Source: Clostridium sp. K13
GTDB lineage: Bacteria > Bacillota > Clostridia > Clostridiales > Clostridiaceae
DNA: 64,000 bases
NCBI RefSeq assembly: GCF_019734195.1
Contig: NZ_JAASHM010000011.1
Location: 37,824-101,823, forward strand
Reading direction: 5' to 3'
Below are positions 7,403-16,323 of this stretch, in pieces. The translations under genes were made by a program, and so were the position numbers. Each line of letters begins with the position of its first letter. Within the stretch, counting starts at the first letter, position 1. Under the pieces are notes generated by a model. The model worked only from the letters and a program-made list of their open reading frames with translations. It had not been told where the DNA came from and did not search any database.

Positions 7403-9346
7403 TTATCTTACTTGGCTTCCTGTTTGTAATTCTCCTGGATTTACTAAGCTTAATATGCTGTCATCATCAGTAGACGCTGCTAATATCATACCTTGTGATA
7501 ATTCCCCTCTTAAAGTAACTGGTTTTAAGTTAGCTACTAGAACTACATATTTTCCAACTAACTCTTCTGGTTTGTAGTGCATTGCTATTCCTGAAACCAC
7601 TTGTCTTTCTTCACCATTTAAATCAACTGTTAATTTTAATAATTTTTTAGCCTTTTTAATTGGTTCACAAGCTAATACTTTAACAACTCTTAAGTCTATC
7701 TTTTCGAAATCTTCTATAGTTATTTCTTCTTTGATTGGTTGCATTTTATACTCTTCTTTTGGCTTGTTAGCTTCAAGTTGAGCTAATCTCATTACTTCTA
7801 ACTCTTCTAAAGTTTTTGCTACATCTATTCTTGGGAATAAAGCTTCACCTTTTTTAACTTCTGTTCCTGGAGTTGTTCCATCAAATCCAGCTAATGAATC
7901 CCAAGTTGTTGTAGTTATATTTAATTGAGTATTTATTTTTTCACTTGTACTTGGTAAGAATGCAGATAATAATACAGATGCAAATCTTAAGCTTTCAGCT
8001 AAGTTATATAAAACTGTACCTAATCTTTCTTTCTTTTCTTCATCCTTAGCTAATATCCAAGGAGTTGTTTCATCTATATATTTATTAGCTCTTCCAATAA
8101 GTGCAAATATATCTTCTAAAGCTTCTGGAATTCTTAAGTTATCTATTGCTTTTGTTACTTTAACTGGAGTTTCTAAAGCTAAGCTAATTAATTCATTATC
8201 AATATCTTCTTTAGCTGTAGGTGCTGGTATAACTCCTCCAAAGTATTTTTCAATCATTGCAACTGTTCTTGATAATAAGTTACCAAGGTCATTACAAAGG
8301 TCTGAGTTAATTTTCTTTATAAATATTTCATTATTAAATAATCCATCTGCTCCAAATGGAATTTCTCTTAATAAATAATATCTAACTGCATCAACACCAA
8401 ACTTATCTACTAAAACTACTGGATCAACAACATTTCCCTTAGATTTTGACATCTTTCCACCATCAACAAGTAACCATCCATGACCAAATACTTGCTTTGG
8501 TAACTCTTGACCTAATGCCATTAACATAATTGGCCAATAGATAGTGTGGAATCTTAATATATCTTTACCTATTAAATGTACATCTGCTGGCCAGTATTTC
8601 TTATATAATTCATCATTATCTGAACCATAACCTAAAGCAGATATATAGTTTGATAATGCATCTATCCAAACGTAAACTACATGTCCTTCATCAAATGTTA
8701 CAGGAACTCCCCAATTAAAGCTTGTTCTTGAAACACAAAGATCTTGTAAGCCTGGTTTTAAGAAGTTATTAACCATTTCATTTTTTCTTGATTCTGGTTG
8801 AATAAATTCTGGATGAGCTTCTATATACTCCATTAATCTATCTGCATATTTACTCATTCTAAAGAAATAAGCTTCTTCCTTTGATTTTTCAACTGGTCTT
8901 CCACAGTCTGGGCAATTTCCATCTACTAATTGAGTTTCAGTCCAGAAAGATTCACATGGAGTACAATATAATCCTTCATATGAAGATTTATATATATCAC
9001 CTTGATCATATAATTGTTTAAATATTTTTTGAACAGTTGCTTTATGATAATCATCAGTAGTTCTGATAAATTTATCATAGCTTATATCCATCATGCTCCA
9101 TAACTCTTTAATTCCAGCAACTATTTCATCTACGTGCTCTTTTGGAGTTATTCCCTTTTCCTCAGCTATTCTTTGTATCTTTTGACCATGTTCATCAGTT
9201 CCTGTTAAAAACATTACGTCATATCCATTTAATCTCTTAAATCTAGCTAAAGCATCTGCTGCTACTGTTGTATAAGTATTTCCAATGTGTAGCTTAGTTG
9301 ATGGATAATAAATTGGCGTAGTTATATAATATGGTTTCTTTGTCAT
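7403..9346 (-). CDS. metG: Methionyl-tRNA synthetase (main copy, with C-terminal tRNA-binding domain)
   Basis: The 647-aa enzyme is of the Bacillus MetS type. It has LHIGNTY as the HIGH motif (around 19-25), a single Cys4 zinc site (CTPC and CPDC, about 127-148) and a canonical KMSKSKGN loop near residue 297. A C-terminal EMAP/Trbp111-like OB-fold (about 540-647, starting IEDFEKIDLRV) binds tRNA. The gene is behind a Met T-box, so its expression rises when uncharged tRNA-Met accumulates. It is the likely housekeeping copy. The start at 9346 has a GAGGAAG-type site. Confidence 0.97.
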   Translation of the reverse strand: MTKKPYYITTPIYYPSTKLHIGNTYTTVAADALARFKRLNGYDVMFLTGTDEHGQKIQRIAEEKGITPKEHVDEIVAGIKELWSMMDISYDKFIRTTDDYHKATVQKIFKQLYDQGDIYKSSYEGLYCTPCESFWTETQLVDGNCPDCGRPVEKSKEEAYFFRMSKYADRLMEYIEAHPEFIQPESRKNEMVNNFLKPGLQDLCVSRTSFNWGVPVTFDEGHVVYVWIDALSNYISALGYGSDNDELYKKYWPADVHLIGKDILRFHTIYWPIMLMALGQELPKQVFGHGWLLVDGGKMSKSKGNVVDPVVLVDKFGVDAVRYYLLREIPFGADGLFNNEIFIKKINSDLCNDLGNLLSRTVAMIEKYFGGVIPAPTAKEDIDNELISLALETPVKVTKAIDNLRIPEALEDIFALIGRANKYIDETTPWILAKDEEKKERLGTVLYNLAESLRFASVLLSAFLPSTSEKINTQLNITTTTWDSLAGFDGTTPGTEVKKGEALFPRIDVAKTLEELEVMRLAQLEANKPKEEYKMQPIKEEITIEDFEKIDLRVVKVLACEPIKKAKKLLKLTVDLNGEERQVVSGIAMHYKPEELVGKYVVLVANLKPVTLRGELSQGMILAASTDDDSILSLVNPGELQTGSQVR

Positions 9347-9462
9347 TTTACTTCCTCCTCTTTTTCCGTAAAAAATTTACTGCTAAAAGCTAGAATAATA
9401 GCGGCCGAAATTTAATTATCCAATAGCCTAACTACTAACTAAAAACTCCTAACTCCTAACTA

Positions 9463-9722
9463 AAAAAAGCCTCTATATAGGCTTATATACCCATATAGAG
9501 GCGTTATATACGCGTTACCACTCTATTTTATATTTATTTCACAATAAATATCTCACTAGGTGACTATCATCACCCTGCAATATAACGGTTGCTACCGTAT
9601 TATCCTAACTAAAAGCTCAGATAATCTGCTCCAAGACCATCTTCATAAAGTTCAATATCACTAGTTTTCACCATTCCTAGCTCTCTTTAGATATCTTCCT
9701 AAACTACTCTTCTCTTCTATGC
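9463..9722 (-). promoter_or_regulatory. T-box leader (methionine) of metG
   Basis: On the minus strand the region reads as a classical T-box leader. It has a stem I region with specifier codon ATG (9646-9644) in a GAACTTTATG context and the T-box motif AGAGTGGTAACGCG (9524-9511). A terminator follows (GCCTCTATATGG hairpin, 9502-9469) with a T-run. Uncharged tRNA-Met should favour the antiterminator. Confidence 0.93.
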
Positions 9723-9971
9723 ATTTATTAGTTTTATAATATTCTAAAATGTAAAAACTGTCAATAAGTTAAAATTCAAATTTAAGCCTCTCCATAAATT
9801 ATATTTCTATATTTATTATTACCTTCTACTTAATATTTAAAACTTATTTTTTTCCTCTATTAATAATAAATACTATATTTTTATTTATTTTTTTCTTTTA
9901 AAAATATTATGTGTAATAATGCAATTTTCCTATTTATTAGATATAATATCTTAAGGATAGGAGGCATAATT

Positions 9972-10469
9972 ATGGAGAACTTTAAATTTCCTAAGATTGG
10001 ACTTAGAACAATAAAATCAGGCATTGCAGTTTTCTTATGCTTATTACTTTTACCTAATGAGCCTTTTTTTGCATGCCTTACAGCTGTTATTTGTTTACAA
10101 GATACTGTTTATAATTCAATTCATATGGGTATTAATCGTGGTGGTGGAACTATAATTGGTGCTAGTTTTGGTTTGGTATTTCTATTATTCTTTAGAACAT
10201 TAGAAAATCATATACACAATACTTACATATCAAAACCACTAATTTATATAATTATTTCCCTAGGAATTATTTTAATGATTTATATTTGTAATCTTCTTAA
10301 AAGGCCTGGTGCTATAAATATAACATGCATAGCTTTTTTAGGAGTTACTACAGCTCACGCTTATAGTGATCCTCTATTTTATGCAACTAACAGAATGGTG
10401 GAAACATTACTTGGAATAGTAATTTCAATATTAGTAAATAAACTAATAACTCCACCTCCACATAAATAG
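9972..10469 (+). CDS. Small FUSC/aromatic-acid-exporter-like membrane protein
   Basis: The 165-aa protein starts at 9972, chosen for the strong AGGATAGGAGG site 8 bp upstream; an in-frame extension to 9909 is unsupported. It has about four hydrophobic segments. The N-terminal part (IGLRTIKSGIAVFLCLLLL, then a segment with AVICLQDTVYNS) resembles the membrane half of the FUSC/YgaE (DUF939) family of aromatic acid exporters. It lacks the cytoplasmic half, so it is a short family member (normally about 300 aa or more). Its substrate is unknown. It is the only plus-strand gene in the first 15 kb. Confidence 0.75.
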   Translation: MENFKFPKIGLRTIKSGIAVFLCLLLLPNEPFFACLTAVICLQDTVYNSIHMGINRGGGTIIGASFGLVFLLFFRTLENHIHNTYISKPLIYIIISLGIILMIYICNLLKRPGAINITCIAFLGVTTAHAYSDPLFYATNRMVETLLGIVISILVNKLITPPPHK

Positions 10470-10485
10470 TTAAATACTATTAATT

Positions 10486-10516
10486 AAAAAAGGTTGTGCA
10501 TTTTGCACAACCTTTT
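10486..10516. terminator. Bidirectional terminator between the FUSC-like gene and the NhaC-type gene
   Basis: AAAAAGGTTGTGCA and its complement form a hairpin with T-runs on either strand. It serves both convergent genes. Confidence 0.85.
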
Positions 10517-10549
10517 AATATAGCCCTTTTTATTTAATTTTCTTATTGC

Positions 10550-12265
10550 CTAAGCTTCTTCAACCTTCTTACCGAATATTTGTACCCCTACATATAACGC
10601 AATTAATGAAAGTGGTAATACTATATATACTGATATACCAAGACCTGCTGGAATATATCCAAAGAATATAGTTATCGCTGCTACAAATAATGAATACCAC
10701 ATTTGAGTCTTAACATGATCAATATGATTACAACCTGCACCCATTGAAGAAAGTATAGTTGTATCAGATATTGGTGAACAGTGATCTCCAAATATAGCTC
10801 CTGTTAATACAGCACTTGTACAAACCACTACAAATGACATTTCTGGATTTATTGAATGTGCTAATGGTATTGCAAGTGGCATTAATATACTCATAGTTCC
10901 ATATGCAGTTCCTGTTGAGAATGAAATTACAGCACCTAATATAAATATTAAACTTGGTAATAAGAATGCTGGTATTGCCCCTTTTAATACCTCAACTAAG
11001 TAATATGCTGTTCCAAGCTCTTTTATTACTGATCCTAATGACCAAGCTAATATTAATATAACACCAGTTATTATTAATCCCTTCATTCCATCAACCCAAA
11101 CATCAATAGCTTCACCTAATGTGAATATCTTTTTAGCAACTCCCATTAAAATAGCAACTATTGAAGCAAATAAAGCTGATTGAAATAATGCTACAGATGC
11201 ATCTGATGCTGCAAATGCTTCCATTATACCTTTAAATGAAAATGGTGAATTCATCATTATTTCTTGAGCTACTGATGGATCTCCACCCATTATTGAACTA
11301 TATCCACTATAATAAAATGCTACTAATGCAGAAATTATTAATGCTCCAATTGGTACTATAGCATTCCATATACTAAGTTTAACGCCTTCCTTTGGTTCTA
11401 ATTCATCCATTTGAGATGATGCTTCTACAGCAATCTCATCTTTAACTACTTTATCTCTATTTCTTGCTGCAATTTCAGCTTTTCTCATAGGACCAAATTC
11501 CTTTAATGTTAATGCTGTAATTACTATAAATGCAAGAATTAATATGTTATAAAATCTATATGGTATTGTTTGAAGAAATACTCCAAATCCACTAGCTTCT
11601 ACACCTATTGAGTTAAACCCATCACCAATTAAACTAACTTCTAATCCAATCCAAGTTGATATAATAGCTAGCCCAGCTACTGGAGCTGCCGTAGCATCTA
11701 TTATAAATGCTAATCTTTCTCTTGATATTTTCATCTTATCTGCTACTGGTCTCATTATTGGACCTACTATTAATGAATTTGCGTAATCATCAAAGAATAC
11801 ACATAAACCTAAAAGCCAAGTTGTTAATTGAGTACTCTTAACGGTTTTAGCTTTTCTAGCTAATGCTTCTGCTATAGCTTTTGCACCACCCATTTTAGCA
11901 ACTAAATTAATAACTCCTCCGATAGCAAGTACTTGAAGAACTATTCCTGCATTCCATGGATCTGCAAGAGAATTTAATGCTCTATTTACAAAATCTAAAA
12001 ACGCTTGTATAAATGCCCCAAATACATTATGTCCCGCAAGACTAACTAAAAAACTACCCGATAAAATTCCTATAAACAACGAAATAACAACATTTTTTGT
12101 TATAAATGCTAACACTATTGCAACTAATGGTGGTATTAAAGTCCAAATTCCAAACTTATCTGCATTTACCGCCGCTGGTTCAATTTCTGATGCAAATGCA
12201 ATAGTAGTCGAAAATACTAGCATTAGCATAGTAAGTAATAATACCTTATAACTTCTTTTTTTCAC
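10550..12265 (-). CDS. NhaC-family transporter under lysine riboswitch control, probable lysine transporter (LysW-like)
   Basis: The 571-aa polytopic membrane protein belongs to the Na+/H+ antiporter NhaC family. Its N-terminal hydrophobic segment (about 8-26) could be a signal. About 12 more membrane segments follow, with family motifs such as VFFDDYANSLIVGP and GTAYGTMSILMPLA and GDHCSPISDTTILSS near the C-terminus. The start is GTG at 12265 behind AAGGGGG. The upstream L-box places it under lysine control. Predicted lysine transporters of the NhaC superfamily (LysW) with this regulation are described in comparative-genomics work, so lysine uptake is more likely than pure Na+/H+ exchange. 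The substrate is inferred. Confidence 0.88.
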   Translation of the reverse strand: MKKRSYKVLLLTMLMLVFSTTIAFASEIEPAAVNADKFGIWTLIPPLVAIVLAFITKNVVISLFIGILSGSFLVSLAGHNVFGAFIQAFLDFVNRALNSLADPWNAGIVLQVLAIGGVINLVAKMGGAKAIAEALARKAKTVKSTQLTTWLLGLCVFFDDYANSLIVGPIMRPVADKMKISRERLAFIIDATAAPVAGLAIISTWIGLEVSLIGDGFNSIGVEASGFGVFLQTIPYRFYNILILAFIVITALTLKEFGPMRKAEIAARNRDKVVKDEIAVEASSQMDELEPKEGVKLSIWNAIVPIGALIISALVAFYYSGYSSIMGGDPSVAQEIMMNSPFSFKGIMEAFAASDASVALFQSALFASIVAILMGVAKKIFTLGEAIDVWVDGMKGLIITGVILILAWSLGSVIKELGTAYYLVEVLKGAIPAFLLPSLIFILGAVISFSTGTAYGTMSILMPLAIPLAHSINPEMSFVVVCTSAVLTGAIFGDHCSPISDTTILSSMGAGCNHIDHVKTQMWYSLFVAAITIFFGYIPAGLGISVYIVLPLSLIALYVGVQIFGKKVEEA

Positions 12266-12325
12266 TTTTATTTCCCCCTTAATTAATATAAAAGCGAATA
12301 ATAAGGGTACCCCAATTAACTAAAA

Positions 12326-12570
12326 TAAAAAAAGACCTTGAGTTAACACCCAAGGCCTTGTATGCATTAAAATAGTATAAAAATACAAGTCTTAAATGAT
12401 AGCTCACCACAAAACATTTTGTGACAGTAGTACATATATTTTATGTACTCCCAGCTATACAACCTTAAAGCATCGGTTGTATGCTTCGGCGATTGCTCCT
12501 TTCTTATTGAATCACAGTGCTTTCCTCATCAATAATACTATTAACTTTCGCGCCTCTACCCTAATTTATT
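12326..12570 (-). promoter_or_regulatory. Lysine riboswitch (L-box) with intrinsic terminator
   Basis: On the minus strand the conserved L-box core blocks appear in order: TAGAGGCGCGA near 12560, GAGGAAAG, GGAGCAATCGCCGAAG, GCTGGGAGTAC, and ACTGTCAC...GGTGAGCTATC near 12400. A terminator hairpin (AAGGCCTTGGGTG..., 12359-12333) with a T7 run follows. The riboswitch should switch off the transporter when lysine is plentiful. Confidence 0.95.
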
Positions 12571-12646
12571 CACTTTTGTTATCTTTTAATCTGATTATAT
12601 AATCAATCTCTTAGATTTGCAATACCATTTTATAACTTTTTTGTAT

Positions 12647-13906
12647 TCATTTTTTTGAATACTTATTCATAAATTCTTCAATATCATCTATAGATTTAAT
12701 TATATCCTTAGATAAATTAATAACTCCTTCTTCAGTTACTAATATATCATCCTCTATCCTTATTCCTATTCCTTCTTCCTCAATATATATGCCTGGTTCA
12801 ACTGTAAATATAACTCCTGGCTCAAAAATTATATCTCTATGTGGAGTTTCTATATCATGAGTATCCATACCTAAACTATGACCTATGCTATGATAATAAT
12901 ATTTTCTAACATCTTTTTTATCTTCAATAAGTCCTAATTTTATACACTCCTCAGCAATCAAGTCAGTTGCCTTTTCATTAACATCCTTGTATTTCATTCC
13001 TGGCTTAATTAAATTAATAATTTCTTCATTTACTTTTAAAACTGAATTATAAACTTCCCTTTGTCTTTCAGTAAACTTACCATTAACAGGGAAAGTTCTT
13101 GTTATATCTGCATTATAACAATTATATTCTGCTCCTAAATCAAAAAGAATTAAATCATTTTCTTTAAGCTCTGAATTATTATCAACATAATGTAATGTTG
13201 TAGCATTTTTTCCTGCTGCAGCTATTGTTGTAAAAGCTAAGCCTGTTGCACCTTTCACTTTACAATTGAAATCAAAATATGCTTCTAATTCATATTCTTT
13301 CATTCCAACACGTGCTTCAACCATTAATTTTTCAATACCACTTTTAGTTATTTCAATAGCCTTTTTAATTTTTTCTACTTCATCTTGCGATTTTTTTAAT
13401 CTTAATTCACCAATTTTACTATAAACATTATTAATTCTAACTTGTGGATATTTATTCATGATATCATTTGCAAATCTATGTGAAATTGTTCCTTCTCTAT
13501 TAGCACTCATTCTTTCTAAGTCTAAATAAATATTTATTTCTTCTGCCATAGTAAGTATTGAATGTATATCAGACTCAAATTGACTTTTAAACTTAACTTC
13601 ATCTACTGCTGTAACTTCAGTTGCTTCTTCCTTCCTAATACTCTTACCTACCCATTTTTCCATTTCTAAATCAATATCTTTTATATAAAGTTTAGAAGTC
13701 GTAACTCCATTAATTTTTGACATAACTAATATATGATCTTCTTCATTTATTCCAGTTAAATAATAAAAATTTCTATTTGGAGTAAATGGATATGTTTGAT
13801 CTCCTGTCTTTTGTACTGCCTTTCCTGCAAATAAAACAACAATTGAATTATCCTTAATTTTATCTAAAAGATTATTTCTATTAATTTTATAAATATTGTT
13901 ATTCAT
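12647..13906 (-). CDS. Xaa-Pro aminopeptidase family metallopeptidase (M24B)
   Basis: The 419-aa cytoplasmic protein removes N-terminal residues preceding proline. The N-terminal aminopeptidase P domain (1-150) is followed by the pita-bread M24 domain with metal ligands in DLGAEYNCYNADITRT (two Asp), the SIGHSLGMDTHD His, VEPGIYIEEEG Glu and IRIEDDILVT Glu. Length is typical. The ATG at 13906 has a GGAGATAGGG site. It is 20 bp downstream of the ACT-domain gene on the same strand and is probably co-transcribed with it. Confidence 0.93.
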   Translation of the reverse strand: MNNNIYKINRNNLLDKIKDNSIVVLFAGKAVQKTGDQTYPFTPNRNFYYLTGINEEDHILVMSKINGVTTSKLYIKDIDLEMEKWVGKSIRKEEATEVTAVDEVKFKSQFESDIHSILTMAEEINIYLDLERMSANREGTISHRFANDIMNKYPQVRINNVYSKIGELRLKKSQDEVEKIKKAIEITKSGIEKLMVEARVGMKEYELEAYFDFNCKVKGATGLAFTTIAAAGKNATTLHYVDNNSELKENDLILFDLGAEYNCYNADITRTFPVNGKFTERQREVYNSVLKVNEEIINLIKPGMKYKDVNEKATDLIAEECIKLGLIEDKKDVRKYYYHSIGHSLGMDTHDIETPHRDIIFEPGVIFTVEPGIYIEEEGIGIRIEDDILVTEEGVINLSKDIIKSIDDIEEFMNKYSKK

Positions 13907-13926
13907 AGCCCTATCTCCTTTTAAAT

Positions 13927-14367
13927 TTACTCTGCTGCTAATAATTTTACGCTTCTAACATTAGGTAAAGAATTTAATCTAGCTGCCAATTGGCTAACGC
14001 TTTTTTCCATATGAGAAATATCAATAGTAACTGTAACATTAGCTGATAAGTTTATTGGAATATCTTGATTTATAGTTAATATATTTCCTTTATAAAAGGC
14101 TATGCAATCTAAAACTTTAGATAATGTACCTGATTTATGTGTCATTAATAATATTAATGTTACCTTCTTAGATTGCATATCTTGCGCCATTAGAAATACA
14201 TCATCCTTATATTTATAATATGTACTTCTACTAATACCAACTAACTTTATAGCCTCACTTATATCCTTTGCTTTTCCAAGTTCAATATTCTCTTTTACTT
14301 CAATTACCTTTTTAAATATCTCTGGTAATGATTTTTCATTTACAATATAAAATTTTTCATCCCCCAT
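13927..14367 (-). CDS. ACT domain-containing regulatory protein (UPF0735/PheB-like)
   Basis: The 146-aa protein has an N-terminal helix-turn-helix-like region (about 35-60, with GISRSTYYKYK) and a C-terminal ACT domain (about 70-146) of the type that binds amino acids. The family is UPF0735, sometimes called PheB. The start at 14367 (second ATG) is preferred because GGAG lies 7 bp upstream of it; the first ATG at 14373 would overlap the site. A TATAAT-like -10 lies upstream near 14397. The family's biochemical role is not established; amino-acid sensing is the usual inference. Confidence 0.88.
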   Translation of the reverse strand: MGDEKFYIVNEKSLPEIFKKVIEVKENIELGKAKDISEAIKLVGISRSTYYKYKDDVFLMAQDMQSKKVTLILLMTHKSGTLSKVLDCIAFYKGNILTINQDIPINLSANVTVTIDISHMEKSVSQLAARLNSLPNVRSVKLLAAE

Positions 14368-14471
14368 AATCATTCTCCATTCGATTTATTTTAGTAATAT
14401 TATACAACCAAACCTTTTACAGTGCATTAAAAATTTTACATTTCCAACTTTCAATTACAATATAACTAAAT

Positions 14472-14610
14472 TGCGAACTAAAGCTTAAGTCTACAATTTA
14501 AGCAGACTCCCCCTAAATTTTATGGAATCAATTATATAAATTCAAAGTGAAAATTTCACCGCTTCCCGGAAAAGTAATATTCCATTTTTCGTTCTCACTG
14601 TAGTTCGCAG
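14472..14610. other. Unassigned structured intergenic element, candidate non-coding RNA
   Basis: A 9-bp perfect outer stem (TGCGAACTA...TAGTTCGCA) encloses about 120 nt. Inside, on the minus strand, are a 7-bp stem (ATGGAAT/ATTCCAT), a GTGAAA hairpin and two mutually exclusive hairpins (AGTCT/AGACT versus GCTTAA/TTAAGC). The element sits between the spmB stop and the ACT gene's own -10, so it is probably not a simple leader. I cannot match it to a named RNA class, and the strand is undecided. Confidence 0.45.
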
Positions 14611-14623
14611 TTTTATTCAACTC

Positions 14624-15148
14624 TTATAATATTAATATTTTAACCATAAGTATCGCCATAATAATTGCAGTCATATCTGCCATAACTGCAGCCCATACTG
14701 TATGTCTTGTTTTCTTTATCTTTACCGCTCCAAAGTAGACTGTTACAGTATAAAATATTGTCTCTGTAGTTCCCATAATAACTGAGGAAACTAATCCTAT
14801 AACACTATCTGCTCCATAATTTTTTAATATATCAGTAAAAATCCCCATTGCTCCACTCCCTGAAAGAGGCTTAATTAGTACTAGAGGAACAACTTCCTTT
14901 GGTAGATCTATTAATCCACAAATAGGAGCAATAGCATTATTTAACATATCTAATAACTTTGCTTCCCTAAATATTTGAACTGCTATTATCATTGCTAATA
15001 AATAAGGAAATATATTAAGGCATACTTTTAATCCATCTTTAGCACCTTCTATAAACCAATCATATACTTTTCTGCCTTTTATCATTCCATAAGTAATAAT
15101 AATTAAAACTATTATTGGTATAATACTTTTTGTAATATAAGTAAACAT
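14624..15148 (-). CDS. spmB: Spore maturation protein B
   Basis: The 174-aa membrane protein has a nucleoside-recognition (Gate) domain, with about five hydrophobic segments and motifs IFPYLLAMI, KPLSGSGAMGIF and MGTTETIFYT. With SpmA it is needed in Bacillus and Clostridium for spore core dehydration and heat resistance. It follows spmA by 18 bp in one operon. The start has a GGGGGGAT site. Confidence 0.93.
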   Translation of the reverse strand: MFTYITKSIIPIIVLIIITYGMIKGRKVYDWFIEGAKDGLKVCLNIFPYLLAMIIAVQIFREAKLLDMLNNAIAPICGLIDLPKEVVPLVLIKPLSGSGAMGIFTDILKNYGADSVIGLVSSVIMGTTETIFYTVTVYFGAVKIKKTRHTVWAAVMADMTAIIMAILMVKILIL

Positions 15149-15166
15149 TTATATCCCCCCACAATC

Positions 15167-15742
15167 TTAAAAATACTTTTGCATAATTTTGCAACAAATT
15201 ATTCCTACTACTGCTGCAACTCCAGTAGATATTATTGCAGGAAGTATTATTACTCCTGGGTTAGTTGAGCCTGCTGCAGCCCTTATTGATAATACTGTTG
15301 ATGGAACTAATTGAATACAAGCAGCATTTAATACTAAAAATAAAGCCATATCATTACTAGCTATACCTTTTTCTTTATTTAACCTATCCATTTCTTCCAT
15401 TGCTTTTATTCCAAAAGGCGTAGCTGCATTTCCAAGCCCCATCATATTTGCTGTTATGTTCATAACTATTGCGCCTAATGCTTTTTCATCTTTAGCCGCA
15501 TCCTTAAAAATAAGCTTTAATATAGGCTTCATAAGTTTAGCTAACTTTTCTGTAAATCCACTATTTTGAGCAACCTTCATAACTCCACACCAAAAACACA
15601 TTAATCCAACAAGTCCAATAATAAATGTAACTGTGGTATCTATAGACCCTATTATGGCATTTGATACTCCCTCACCATTTCCGGTAAATATACCAACTAA
15701 TAATCCTAAAAAAATCATTACAAACCATATGTAGTTAATCAT
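15167..15742 (-). CDS. spmA: Spore maturation protein A
   Basis: The 191-aa polytopic protein is the partner of SpmB, with Gate-domain motifs FWCGVMKVAQNSG, NITANMMGLGNAATPFG and LNAACIQLVPSTVLS. It lies first in the spmA-spmB operon, with a GGGGGAG ribosome site. Expression is expected in the forespore late in sporulation, but I cannot define the forespore sigma-factor promoter by eye. Confidence 0.94.
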   Translation of the reverse strand: MINYIWFVMIFLGLLVGIFTGNGEGVSNAIIGSIDTTVTFIIGLVGLMCFWCGVMKVAQNSGFTEKLAKLMKPILKLIFKDAAKDEKALGAIVMNITANMMGLGNAATPFGIKAMEEMDRLNKEKGIASNDMALFLVLNAACIQLVPSTVLSIRAAAGSTNPGVIILPAIISTGVAAVVGIICCKIMQKYF

Positions 15743-15866
15743 ATTTTCTCCCCCTATTTATTTTTCTTTATAATATATGCCTTGCAACGCCCATTTATTA
15801 GTGATAGGATAAAGATATCAACATAAGTTATATTTTTTTATTTACCTAACAAAAGGAGATTTGTCG

Positions 15867-16052
15867 ATGAAAGAATCAAATTTAAAATTAGCTCAAAAAG
15901 ATATTGATGAAGCATTAAAAGCTGTAGAAGAAATGGAAAACTATATCAATGAAGGAAATGAAAAAAATAATATAATAAAGGAAAAATTTATTACCTTAAC
16001 AGAAAAAGTTCAAAAATTAGAGAACTTATTAAAAACTGAAGGAATACTATAA
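15867..16052 (+). CDS. Small predicted coiled-coil protein, unknown function
   Basis: The 61-aa, highly charged, all-helical product has heptad-like spacing (ALKAVEEMENYI, LTEKVQKLENLL). The ATG at 15867 sits 8 bp after a strong AAAGGAG site; the frame also opens at a TTG 6 bp earlier, but that is too close to the site. A strong terminator follows at once, so this is a genuine monocistronic small gene rather than a chance frame. No family is recognised. Confidence 0.75.
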   Translation: MKESNLKLAQKDIDEALKAVEEMENYINEGNEKNNIIKEKFITLTEKVQKLENLLKTEGIL

Positions 16053-16061
16053 TATTAATAG

Positions 16062-16090
16062 AAAAGAGGATAGTTAAACTATCCTCTTTT
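16062..16090 (+). terminator. Terminator after the coiled-coil small gene
   Basis: The perfect hairpin AAAAGAGGATAGT/ACTATCCTCTTTT begins 10 bp after the stop codon and ends in a T-run. Confidence 0.85.
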
Positions 16091-16289
16091 ATTCTACTAC
16101 TAAAATAGCAATTATTTTTTCGAATATTTGATAACTAACTTATACCATAATTCTCAAATTCCCAATAATATTACCTATACCTAATTGATTGTGTACCCAA
16201 CTTAGAAATAACCGCTATTAGTAAACGTTATCAAATTATCTTAATTATATCATTTTTTTCCTGTTATTTCAACATATTTATATAAAAAA

Positions 16290-16318
16290 ATATAACTACC
16301 TCTAATTAGAGGTAGTTA
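16290..16318 (-). terminator. Terminator after ccpA
   Basis: The hairpin AATAACTACCTC/GAGGTAGTTAT is followed by T7 on the minus strand, directly after the regulator's stop. Confidence 0.85.
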
Positions 16319-16323
16319 TTAAA

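Noticed and set aside
12396..12602. 68-codon plus-strand ORF
   Set aside because: It lies across the lysine riboswitch on the opposite strand and has no ribosome site.
14520..14575. Resemblance to a cobalamin riboswitch core (GGGAA..GGTGAAA on the minus strand)
   Set aside because: The other conserved blocks (GCTG, CCCGCNACTGT, AGTCAGGA) are missing.
16220..16233. Possible cre (CcpA) site AGTAAACGTTATCA
   Set aside because: At least one to two mismatches to the consensus, and it lies between two gene ends rather than at a promoter.
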